From an uncultured Porphyromonadaceae bacterium (GTDB lineage: Bacteria > Bacteroidota > Bacteroidia > Bacteroidales > Muribaculaceae): DNA of 14,075 nt. Made by a program: the position numbers and the translations under genes. Below are positions 7,792 to 13,993 of the stretch, in pieces (position 1 is the first letter of the stretch; the number at the start of each line of letters is the position of its first letter). The notes under the pieces were generated by a model that searched no databases, had not been told where the DNA came from, and saw only the letters and a program-made list of their open reading frames with translations. The DNA lies in assembly GCA_947176355.1 (NCBI GenBank), contig CAMWQY010000033.1, forward strand, positions 1 to 14,075, in the 5' to 3' direction.

Positions 7792-8481
7792 TTATAAGTG
7801 AATGATTATTCCGTGATTCTGGCTTGCTGACTTCCCCAATCCGATCCATTGCGGAAGCTTTACATTGGAGCGGAAGGAGGCGGAGAAGCCTAATAGGTCG
7901 ATTCCTTTATATGTCAGGGGACCATTGGCGGATATTTGCTGAATGGTGCATTTTATTTCCTGTGAGAAATACATATCCATTCCCTTGGCAAATGACAATA
8001 TGTTGCCCACAAGCACTCGTTGTAGTATCGACAGACGCTCAATGATTCCGTCTGCTCCTTGATATTCACGAAAATTCCTTTCGTTGAGCGGCAGCCAGTT
8101 TTCGATGGCATAGGAATGGATTTCATTTGATATGCCGGTTTCCTCGTGCCAGTCTCCTACAGATGATACTTTCAGGAGCTCTTCACGATTGCCAATTCTG
8201 CAACGTATGCCTTGCCCTGATGTGAAGTTTTTCTTGAGAGTGTCTGCACCTTCCTCTATTCCAAGGATGGCGGGATGGCAATCAAACTGCTTATACTGGA
8301 TTCGCGGATAGCGATAGGAGTAACCGGCGTCCACGTGGTTGTGAAACAACCGGTTTCCCCCGGTCAATGCGATGACCGCACCTCTGAATCTCGGTAGGTC
8401 TTCCGGAGGAAGAATATTCTCAAATACCACCATACAGAGGTGAATACGGCGAGAAGATGGACTATTAAGGGAATCTGTCAT
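7792..8481 (-). CDS. cas6: Cas6 crRNA-processing endoribonuclease (Cas6b-like)
   Basis: The ATG at 8481 is preferred (229 aa); a three-codon extension to 8490 would start with TTG. The N-terminal half has the LPRFRGAVI strand/helix (29-37) and a His/Tyr/Arg-rich stretch LFHNHVDAGYSYRYPRIQYK (45-64) with His47 and His49, as in the Cas6b N-terminal domains of Bacteroidota. The chain ends in a glycine-rich RAMP loop, WIGLGKSASQNHG (212-224), just before the last strand. Cas6 cuts precursor crRNA at repeat 3' ends. It sits between the CARF-HEPN gene and cas10, 18 bp from each. Its presence implies that a CRISPR array exists, but none is in the window. Which residues are catalytic cannot be told; Cas6 active sites vary and the histidines are only candidates. 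Confidence 0.82.
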   Translation of the reverse strand: MTDSLNSPSSRRIHLCMVVFENILPPEDLPRFRGAVIALTGGNRLFHNHVDAGYSYRYPRIQYKQFDCHPAILGIEEGADTLKKNFTSGQGIRCRIGNREELLKVSSVGDWHEETGISNEIHSYAIENWLPLNERNFREYQGADGIIERLSILQRVLVGNILSFAKGMDMYFSQEIKCTIQQISANGPLTYKGIDLLGFSASFRSNVKLPQWIGLGKSASQNHGIIIHL

Positions 8482-8499
8482 GTTTGACAAAAATTAAGT

Positions 8500-9891
8500 T
8501 TACTCAAGAACTCTCAGTGCTTTAAGGCAACGGTCCCAGCATTCGTTGAACTCTTCCTTATATGTCTCGAAACTCTTAACGTCGTCCGATGTTGTACCTC
8601 CATGGCTGAGAAGGTTTCGGCTTTCTGAGATCTCAAGATATGGCTGTACGAGTTCCCCAATAGCTTGATGCTTTCTGATCAGTTTTTTTGTAGTCGGAGA
8701 GTTATGCCATTTACTGTAATAATTCATTACATAATAGTCATTGGTCGTCTTATATATGCTTTTGATGATGTCTCCGACAGCCCGTCTGATCTCGAAGGTT
8801 TGATTTTTAGGTAGGAGTTTGGGATTGTTTTTTTTGACTTCCGCAAGAAGGGACTCAGCAAGACCATCTCCCTTGATAAGATCGTATACCCTTGAGATAA
8901 TGTATTCTTTAGCCATTGTATATGCTTGCTGAATCATGTTATGGTCAATAGCCCACTTTATTGCACCCTCGACATTTGCATAGTCTTCTTTTGGTACGAA
9001 TCCGTATCTGTCCAGTTCTGACTGTATTTCGCGTATTAGGTTCCGCTGTGGATCTGTAGTAAAGCTGCTTGCACAGAAGTCATTGATTCGAGAGTTAATA
9101 GTGGTCATGTATTTACCGGATTTAAGATTTTCAATACATGAGGTCTGTATATATAGGTCAAGGTCGCCGAGAGCGAAGATGATATCGTCAACCGCTTCGT
9201 CGAGACCTTCGTCTACTCGATCCTCAAGCAACTCTGAAAAGGCTCTTAGATTACCTGAGTTGCGGAAACTTGCTGCGGCTGTAGTGAGATCTTGGAGGAG
9301 TACCATATTAGTCATATCAACTATGGGTGCAGGTTTGGCTTCGATTTCTTCCTTTGGCCATTCTCTCACTTCAGATACGTACCCGAGTGCTTCGAATGCA
9401 CCGTAATATACGCCTTTCACCTTCACATCCTTCAGAAACCGGGCATAATTGAAGAGCGTACTGGCGAAAATTGGTATTGATCGGAACGCATGGGTCATGT
9501 CGAAATATACCTCGTCTCCTTTCTCAAGTTTGTCAAACACGCATTTGAACATTACCTCGGTTTCCTTATCGCTGAAGCCTGCCGGAATCATAAAAGTGTC
9601 TTTTCCCTTATCCTTTTCTGGATTGACGCGACACCTCAACTCCGCCATACCGTTCAAGGTGGATTCAAGTCCGGGTCCATTATTGGTGTCAAGCCAGTTT
9701 TTTTCGTTTGATTCCTTTGTACGGAAGATCATAATGCAGTCTTTGTCGGTCCATCCTTTGCATAGCTTTGAGGCAAGTGCTTCCTGGATATACTTTGTAG
9801 GATGATCCGTCACTTTCTTTCCTTCTCGGGAATAATAGACAGGCACGTATTTACCTGTGCCGAGAAATGATATGAGTACTTTTCTTGCCAT
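8500..9891 (-). CDS. csx1: Csx1/Csx2-type CARF-HEPN ribonuclease (TM1812/DxTHG family)
   Basis: A 463-aa ancillary nuclease. Residues 1-190 form a CARF sensor domain starting VLISFLGTGKYVPVYY (5-20) with the family signature at 131-136 written DMTHAF instead of DxTHGF, followed by RSIPIF (137-142). Residues about 195-463 are helical, and RNLLSHG at 425-431 gives the HEPN RNase motif R-x4-H (Arg425, His430). Family knowledge: cyclic oligoadenylate from Cas10 binds the CARF dimer and switches on unspecific RNA cleavage by HEPN, causing dormancy or abortive defence. The gene follows the 122-aa gene after 5 bp and precedes cas6 by 18 bp. The intact HEPN pair argues for an active enzyme. The superfamily is firm; the exact Csx1 versus Csx2 label is a naming question. 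Confidence 0.88.
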   Translation of the reverse strand: MARKVLISFLGTGKYVPVYYSREGKKVTDHPTKYIQEALASKLCKGWTDKDCIMIFRTKESNEKNWLDTNNGPGLESTLNGMAELRCRVNPEKDKGKDTFMIPAGFSDKETEVMFKCVFDKLEKGDEVYFDMTHAFRSIPIFASTLFNYARFLKDVKVKGVYYGAFEALGYVSEVREWPKEEIEAKPAPIVDMTNMVLLQDLTTAAASFRNSGNLRAFSELLEDRVDEGLDEAVDDIIFALGDLDLYIQTSCIENLKSGKYMTTINSRINDFCASSFTTDPQRNLIREIQSELDRYGFVPKEDYANVEGAIKWAIDHNMIQQAYTMAKEYIISRVYDLIKGDGLAESLLAEVKKNNPKLLPKNQTFEIRRAVGDIIKSIYKTTNDYYVMNYYSKWHNSPTTKKLIRKHQAIGELVQPYLEISESRNLLSHGGTTSDDVKSFETYKEEFNECWDRCLKALRVLE

Positions 9892-9896
9892 AAATT

Positions 9897-10265
9897 TTAT
9901 ATGGTTATAATATATTTACGAAAACGGATGAAGTTGAAATTGACCAGCTTATGCCCGTCATGTTGCATAGTGACGTCTCTGGTAGCGCATGAGGCGATGC
10001 ATGTTATGCCCAACCTGTGAAGGCGGCTAATCAAAGCGAAACATAAAGTCTGCTCCCCCATGATATGTACAGTAAGAGCTTCAATTTCTCCCATGTTGAG
10101 CACTCTTTCCAGATATAAGTCTGCAAGTCGTTCTATATCCTCCTCGGATGCTTCAGGAATTACCGACGGAAACGGCAGATCTAAGGTACTTCCGTATACA
10201 GCAGCTGCCAGTTTTTGTCGGTCGCTCCAAAGCGAATATGGATGATTGGATAGGTTTATTAGCAT
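9897..10265 (-). CDS. 122-aa CRISPR-associated Rossmann-like protein, candidate ring nuclease
   Basis: This is the first gene of the operon, 5 bp before csx1. It begins with a hydrophobic strand and polar turn (MLINLSNHPYSLWS), then DLPFPSV (29-35), an acidic helix (40-60), a strand ALTVHIMGEQT (63-73), a helix CFALISRLHRLG (75-86) and a further strand ITCIASCATRD (87-97). Strand, MGExT loop, helix, strand is a Rossmann-type pattern such as CARF-related proteins have. I recall similar short proteins (SNHPxxxW...LPFPxxxP...MGExT) near type III loci in other bacteria. Small CARF-like families such as Csx15, Csx16 and Csx20 are predicted to cleave cyclic oligoadenylate, and this gene may do the same, limiting the neighbouring HEPN nuclease. 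No membrane segment or signal peptide is present. CRISPR association is well supported by context; the ring nuclease role is inference. Confidence 0.65.
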   Translation of the reverse strand: MLINLSNHPYSLWSDRQKLAAAVYGSTLDLPFPSVIPEASEEDIERLADLYLERVLNMGEIEALTVHIMGEQTLCFALISRLHRLGITCIASCATRDVTMQHDGHKLVNFNFIRFRKYIITI

Positions 10266-10342
10266 GGTATTTGATGTCGGTTTATTATTTCATTATGTAA
10301 AAGATAGAGGTAGTATAAGTCGTACTCTCTTTTCCAGTATTG

Positions 10343-10373
10343 CAAAATTAGGAAATATATCCGACACTCGCAA
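10343..10373 (-). promoter_or_regulatory. Promoter of the CRISPR-Cas operon
   Basis: On the minus strand, TTG (10373-10371), 20 bp of spacer and TAATTTTG (10350-10343) match the Bacteroidota sigma-70 type pattern TTG-N19-21-TAnnTTTG. A transcript would start near 10336, leaving a leader of about 70 nt before the ATG at 10265. All nine genes to the left are close or overlapping, so this may drive the whole operon. Confidence 0.6.
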
Positions 10374-10544
10374 TAGCTGATGCGCGTCAAATGCACATTT
10401 TATTATCGAATCGCCTATAATCCCATATTCTAAACTGTAAAGTTTAAGCTAATTACCCACAAACAACGCCTGCTAGATACGTCGATTTTCTATATTGTTT
10501 ATAAATTGGTTATTAAAACTTATAACTAATTCATCATTACATTA

Positions 10545-10625
10545 ATGGTCCAATACATTATAATCACCTTCATCGCCGCCGCTCTGGCGGCGATTGCCAT
10601 TTCTAAATGGCACCGGTCTCATTGA
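10545..10625 (+). CDS. Possible 26-aa membrane peptide
   Basis: ATG at 10545 opens a 26-codon frame ending in TGA at 10623. It encodes a hydrophobic helix from Ile5 to Ile19, rich in Ile and Ala, followed by a basic tail SKWHRSH (20-26). This single-pass topology recalls the N-terminus of small FeoB-associated membrane proteins, but the cysteine-rich tail of those is missing. The codons are GC-rich within AT-rich surroundings, which favours real coding, yet the same bases form a perfect hairpin. No clear promoter box lies just upstream. It may be a gene, a remnant of a longer one, or chance. Confidence 0.35.
   Translation: MVQYIIITFIAAALAAIAISKWHRSH
10572..10612. repeat. Two adjacent perfect inverted repeats
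   Basis: The first hairpin has 9-bp arms ATCGCCGCC/GGCGGCGAT (10572-10580 and 10586-10594) around the loop GCTCT. The second follows directly, with 8-bp arms TGCCATTT/AAATGGCA (10595-10602 and 10605-10612). Neither is followed by a T tract, so an intrinsic terminator is unlikely. Confidence 0.7.
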
Positions 10626-10682
10626 AATCGCTAAAGATTCCGACATCCCTCTTCATGAATCACTTCTATTTCTTACTTCCAA

Positions 10683-10696
10683 GGAGCTTCAGCTCC
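10683..10696. repeat. Short inverted repeat
   Basis: GGAGCT-tc-AGCTCC forms a 6-bp stem with a 2-base loop (effectively a 5-bp stem with 4-base loop). On the plus strand the downstream bases are ACTTTTC, only a weak T-rich tract. Function unknown; a weak terminator for a transcript through the small ORF at 10545-10625 is one option. Confidence 0.4.
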
Positions 10697-10763
10697 ACTT
10701 TTCATTCTCACTCGAATAATCATAAAAAGGCAACCCAAATATCGATTATAGAGAAAAATTTAT

Positions 10764-10771
10764 TATCTTTG
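10764..10771 (+). promoter_or_regulatory. -7 box of the rpn-family gene
   Basis: TATCTTTG matches TAnnTTTG exactly and lies 29 bp before the ATG at 10801, which allows a leader of about 20 nt. No clean TTG is found at the -33 position, so the match rests on one box. Confidence 0.5.
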
Positions 10772-10800
10772 CAAAAATTATAGTAAATAAACGCTACTAT

Positions 10801-11670
10801 ATGTGTGAATCAATATCTACTTATATAAATCCACTTACAGATTTTGGATTTAAGTATATTTTCGGAAGATATGCTGACAAGGAATTCATCTTATCATTCC
10901 TAAATGCTGTAATCGGAGGTGAAACTCCTATCACGAATGTGATATTCATTGATAAAGAAAAGAAAGGAGAGTCTAAAGACGATCGTGCTCTAATCTATGA
11001 CCTTCATTGTGAATTGGAGGATGGGAGAAAGATAATAGTGGAGATGCAAAACCGGTATCAGACACACTTCGATGACAGAGCAGTATTCTATTTGGCAGCA
11101 GACATATATGCTCAAGGTGAAAAGGGAGAAGGTTGGGATTATAAGCTAACGCCTGTCTATGGAGTATTCCTGATGAACTTTGAATGGAAAGGATACAAGG
11201 AACAACATCTTAGGGAAGATGTGTGTTTATATAATATGCAGACAAAGCGAGTATTCTCTGACAAGATGGGAATGACATTCTTGAAGATACCAATGTTGGA
11301 CAAGAATGCGGATGAATGCAAGACTACGCTCGAGAGGTGGCTTTATTTACTTAAAAACATGGAGAAGATGGAAACAATACCGCAGACATTTATGAAAGAA
11401 CCGGTTTTCCGGAGACTTGGAAAAGTAGCAAGATATGCAGCTTTAAATGAGAAGGATAAACAAGCTTACAAAGCTTCCCTGAAAGCATACAGGGACAGTT
11501 ATGCTATTGCCGAGACTGAAAGAAAGGAAGGAAGAGCAGAAGGAAGAGCAGAAGGAAGAGCAGAAGAGAAAAAAGACATTGCAAGGAAAATGCTTTCCGA
11601 GGGTTTTACTTCTGAGGTAATATCATCATTAACAGGTCTTTCTTTAAATGAAATTTCCCTACTTCTCTGA
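10801..11670 (+). CDS. Rpn-family PD-(D/E)XK nuclease / putative transposase
   Basis: A 289-aa protein of the PDDEXK_2 (Rpn, recombination-promoting nuclease) family. The opening YINPLTDFGFKYIFG (8-22) is the family's N-terminal signature. The nuclease core reads DLHCELEDGRKIIVEMQNR (67-85), with the catalytic set Asp67, Glu81 and Gln83 (D...E-x-Q). The C-terminal part is helical, contains three EGRA units (about 243-255), and closes with a short helical domain (IARKMLSEGFTSEVISSLTG) common in the family. Such proteins cut DNA and stimulate RecA-independent recombination in E. coli; they often occur in many copies per Bacteroidota genome. It faces away from the CRISPR operon and converges on the helicase gene 91 bp later. 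It is full length, and I see no terminal inverted repeats around it. Confidence 0.85.
   Translation: MCESISTYINPLTDFGFKYIFGRYADKEFILSFLNAVIGGETPITNVIFIDKEKKGESKDDRALIYDLHCELEDGRKIIVEMQNRYQTHFDDRAVFYLAADIYAQGEKGEGWDYKLTPVYGVFLMNFEWKGYKEQHLREDVCLYNMQTKRVFSDKMGMTFLKIPMLDKNADECKTTLERWLYLLKNMEKMETIPQTFMKEPVFRRLGKVARYAALNEKDKQAYKASLKAYRDSYAIAETERKEGRAEGRAEGRAEEKKDIARKMLSEGFTSEVISSLTGLSLNEISLLL
11530..11565 (+). repeat. Three perfect tandem copies of a 12-bp unit
   Basis: GGAAGAGCAGAA occurs three times without mismatch within the rpn-family gene and encodes repeated Gly-Arg-Ala-Glu. A change in copy number keeps the frame, so only the length of the hinge between nuclease core and C-terminal helix would vary. 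Confidence 0.9.
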
Positions 11671-11761
11671 TATTATTTTAGAAGTCACGTCCTGCTAATT
11701 TATATTTAAGCATTTGTTATCAGATACTACGCATGCTTTCCATCTAATTTTTTAGACTTGG

Positions 11762-13720
11762 TCACTGTCGATCAAGACTTATTGAGTCGTGGAGGCGGCG
11801 GTAGAAGGGATGGCGGGTGAGGGTGGCGACGCTGCCGATGATGATGAGCTTCATGCGGGCTCGGGTCATGGCTACGTTCATGCGGCGGAGGTCGCGGAGG
11901 AAACCGATGTTGCCTTCGTCGTTGCTCCTTACTAGGGAAATCATAATTACGTCGCGTTCCTGGCCCTGGAAACCGTCGACGGTATTGACGGTTATGAGGT
12001 GGCGGAATGGTCGGAAGAAGGGGGTGCGCTTGATGAGACTACGGATATACCTGACCTGTGCCCTATAGGGGGAGATCAAGCCTACGTCGATGCGTTCGTC
12101 GAGGAAACGTTGCTTGCCGATTTTTTCGATGTATGTCCAAAGGGTACGGACCGAAAATTCGGCTTCGTCTCGGTTGACGCGGCCGTGACTTTCTCCGACG
12201 AGGGATTCTTTATAAGTAGGGAGGTCGGGGTCTGGCGATTCGGGGAGGCTGGTAAGCCTCCCTTCCATGGGGTCTGAATCCGAAGATTCGGGGAGGCTGG
12301 TAATCATCCCTTCCATGGGGTCGATCCATTCGATGGGGGTGTCGAAGTCGAGAATGCCTCGGTGTCGCACTTCAGGGGCTGCGGTCATTGCTCCTCCGTA
12401 AAACCATTCGTTGGAGAAGCGCATTATCTCATGGTTCATACGGTATTGCATCGTAAGCAGGGAGACGGCTTCTGGGTGGTTTTCAACCAATCGCTCCATA
12501 AGGGATTTGCCGAGACCTGCTTTCATGGCTTCATACGACTTGACTGTAGGAGGAAGCTGACAATGATCGCCTGCAAGCACTACCCTACCGGCTCTCCTTA
12601 TAGGAATCCAACAAGCGGCTTCAAGTGCCTGGGCTGCTTCATCAATGAAAAGTGTGGAAAACTTCATGCCGTCAAGCAGACGGTTGGAACTCCCCACAAG
12701 TGTTGAGGCGATTACGTGTGCTGAATTGAAAAGATCCTGATTGATACGGATTTCAAGTTCTGTGGCACGGCTGCGCAGGCGATCCAATTTCTGATGCCAC
12801 TGGTCGGAGCCACGACGCTTGGCACTGCGAAGTTCGCGGATTGCCTTTCGGATACTCCAAAGATCGGGATAATCGGGATGCGATTCAAATCTGCGTTCGT
12901 ATGTGAAAGAGAGCATCTTGTCGTTGACGCGTGAAGGATTGCCGAGACGGAGCACATGCACTCCCCTATCGACGAGTTTTTCGCTAATCCAGTCTACTGC
13001 CATATTGCTTTGTGCACATACAAGAACCTGCGGTTCGCGACGCAAAGTCTCGACAATAGCTTCTACGAGAGTGGTGGTCTTGCCGGTGCCGGGAGGGCCA
13101 TGCACAATTGCCACATCTTTAGCGCATAGCACTTTGTTGACAGCTGTTTCCTGAGTTTTATTAAGATAGGGAAACCCGAGTGGAGCGAAAGTCAGTTCTG
13201 CGACTTTTCTACGTGAATAGAATAGATCACGGAGCTCGGCGAGTCGGCCTTTTGCTTTTATTGCGCGGTCGATTGCCTCAAACATCATTTTATATGATGT
13301 CTCATCAAAAGAAAGCATGACACCGGCAGATTGTGCTGATGAAAGGGACGAGACATCTGCATTTTCAGGTATGGAGACCACCATACGTTCCCCATCCACG
13401 TAGCTGACGGTCCCCGTAAATGGGAATGAGGGTTTGCCGGACGATTTTTCAGATAATGTGAAGAAAGCTACAGGTTTGCCATATTCAAAATTATGGTCGT
13501 CATCTGAATCGGAATCTTTGTGGGAAATTTCAATCACCCTTTGGTTGAGGGAATTGTAGAAGACTCGGCATACAGTTATCCCCAGCCAAGCGTTGCCACG
13601 CTCGGCGAGACGAGATAGCCCAATCTGGGCAGAAAGCTCTGAGAAAGCTCGTTTTTCTTCCTCATATTCAATTTGAAGGAGCCGACGTTGCTCCTGAAGT
13701 GACTGGATAGGCGAAATCAT
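11762..13720 (-). CDS. UPF1/DNA2/IGHMBP2-like superfamily 1 helicase
   Basis: A 652-aa SF1B helicase with all major motifs: Q motif LNKTQ (186-190), Walker A GPPGTGKT (208-215), Walker B DEAA (360-363), motif III GDHCQLPP (384-391), motif IV QYRMN (425-429), motif V VDGFQGQE (581-588) and motif VI NVAMTRAR (615-622). The first 170 residues hold a charged helix and a beta-barrel-like domain (about 45-140), as in IGHMBP2-like proteins. It would unwind RNA or DNA using ATP; the biological role in bacteria is poorly known. Between motifs IV and V an acidic insertion contains two copies of a 16-residue unit (467-498). Its promoter box almost touches the start codon. It converges with the rpn gene and shows no obvious link to the CRISPR operon. 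Family assignment is firm. Confidence 0.92.
   Translation of the reverse strand: MISPIQSLQEQRRLLQIEYEEEKRAFSELSAQIGLSRLAERGNAWLGITVCRVFYNSLNQRVIEISHKDSDSDDDHNFEYGKPVAFFTLSEKSSGKPSFPFTGTVSYVDGERMVVSIPENADVSSLSSAQSAGVMLSFDETSYKMMFEAIDRAIKAKGRLAELRDLFYSRRKVAELTFAPLGFPYLNKTQETAVNKVLCAKDVAIVHGPPGTGKTTTLVEAIVETLRREPQVLVCAQSNMAVDWISEKLVDRGVHVLRLGNPSRVNDKMLSFTYERRFESHPDYPDLWSIRKAIRELRSAKRRGSDQWHQKLDRLRSRATELEIRINQDLFNSAHVIASTLVGSSNRLLDGMKFSTLFIDEAAQALEAACWIPIRRAGRVVLAGDHCQLPPTVKSYEAMKAGLGKSLMERLVENHPEAVSLLTMQYRMNHEIMRFSNEWFYGGAMTAAPEVRHRGILDFDTPIEWIDPMEGMITSLPESSDSDPMEGRLTSLPESPDPDLPTYKESLVGESHGRVNRDEAEFSVRTLWTYIEKIGKQRFLDERIDVGLISPYRAQVRYIRSLIKRTPFFRPFRHLITVNTVDGFQGQERDVIMISLVRSNDEGNIGFLRDLRRMNVAMTRARMKLIIIGSVATLTRHPFYRRLHDSISLDRQ
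12237..12322 (-). repeat. 48-bp tandem duplication inside the helicase gene
   Basis: Two 38-bp near-identical blocks, 12237-12274 and 12285-12322, lie at a 48-bp offset, differing by a few bases. They encode DPMEGMITSLPESSDS and DPMEGRLTSLPESPDP, two 16-residue units that keep the frame. Confidence 0.9.
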
Positions 13721-13724
13721 GATG

Positions 13725-13732
13725 CAAAGATA
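13725..13732 (-). promoter_or_regulatory. -7 box abutting the helicase start codon
   Basis: The minus strand reads TATCTTTG, a perfect TAnnTTTG match, ending 4 bp before the ATG at 13720. Transcription would begin at or next to the start codon, giving a leaderless or nearly leaderless mRNA. No TTG is found at the usual -33 distance. Confidence 0.45.
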
Positions 13733-13751
13733 ATAAATTAATTTTTAATAA

Positions 13752-13806
13752 TTGAGAATTGGGAATAATTTAGAATTTAGAATTTAGAATTGAGAATAAT
13801 TTAGAA
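13752..13806. repeat. AT-rich heptamer repeat array
   Basis: Seven 7-bp units of the form TTnrGAA follow one another: TTGAGAA, TTGGGAA, then a TAA spacer, TTTAGAA three times, TTGAGAA, a second TAA spacer and a final TTTAGAA. Arrays of this kind are frequent between genes in Bacteroidota; their role is unknown. Confidence 0.8.
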
Positions 13807-13895
13807 GCATGCTTTATTACGTTGCTTGACATCGGGCATTGGATTTCATGCTATATAACATATTGGGGGATGCGGAATAATCGGAATATTTTTTG

Positions 13896-13903
13896 TAATT
13901 TTG
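13896..13903 (+). promoter_or_regulatory. Isolated TAnnTTTG promoter-like box
   Basis: TAATTTTG is followed 4 bp later by ATG at 13908 and a 10-codon frame (MKYQTDLSIK, stop at 13938-13940). No matching -33 TTG is found at the right distance. It may be the remains of a promoter whose gene has been lost. Confidence 0.25.
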
Positions 13904-13957
13904 CAAGATGAAATATCAGACTGACCTATCAATCAAATAAATCAATTTTCCTATGTT

Positions 13958-13993
13958 CGCAAAGATCTCACGCAGAGGCGCAAAGAGGCAGAG
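13958..13993 (+). repeat. CGCAAAG/CGCAGAG repeat patch
   Basis: CGCAAAG (13958 and 13979), CGCAGAG (13971) and GGCAGAG (13987) recur within 36 bp, followed by a T tract. It resembles dispersed intergenic sequences of the form ACGCAAAGACGCAAAG that I know from many bacterial genomes. It is not a CRISPR array because the units are far too short. Confidence 0.55.

Larger units (their letters stand above)
10266..10800. other. Divergent intergenic region between the CRISPR operon and the rpn gene
   Basis: This 535-bp AT-rich stretch holds both outward-facing promoters, one candidate 26-codon ORF, two adjacent perfect hairpins and a smaller hairpin at 10683-10696. A short inverted repeat, TAAACT-gtaa-AGTTTA, lies at 10431-10446. 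I see no tRNA, rRNA or CRISPR repeats in it. Confidence 0.7.

Noticed and set aside
8482..8490. Three-codon extension of Cas6
   Set aside because: The first codon is TTG; the ATG at 8481 is a better start and restores an 18-bp spacing to csx1.
10572..10612. Intrinsic terminator formed by the twin hairpins
   Set aside because: No T run follows on the plus strand and no A run precedes on it that would serve the minus strand.
10801..11670. Insertion sequence with terminal repeats around the rpn-family gene
   Set aside because: No matching inverted repeats or target duplications were seen on either side; this family does not usually form classical insertion sequences.
11708..11738. Terminator between the rpn and helicase genes (AAGCAT...ATGCTT)
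   Set aside because: The stem is only 6 bp with a 19-base loop, and the following sequence lacks a proper T tract next to the stem.
12362..12706. Plus-strand ORF of 114 codons
   Set aside because: It lies opposite the helicase core with all its conserved motifs and has no recognisable family features.
13958..13993. CRISPR array from CGCAAAG/CGCAGAG repeats
   Set aside because: Units are only 7-9 bp with no spacers of regular 30-40 bp length, so this is an ordinary intergenic repeat.
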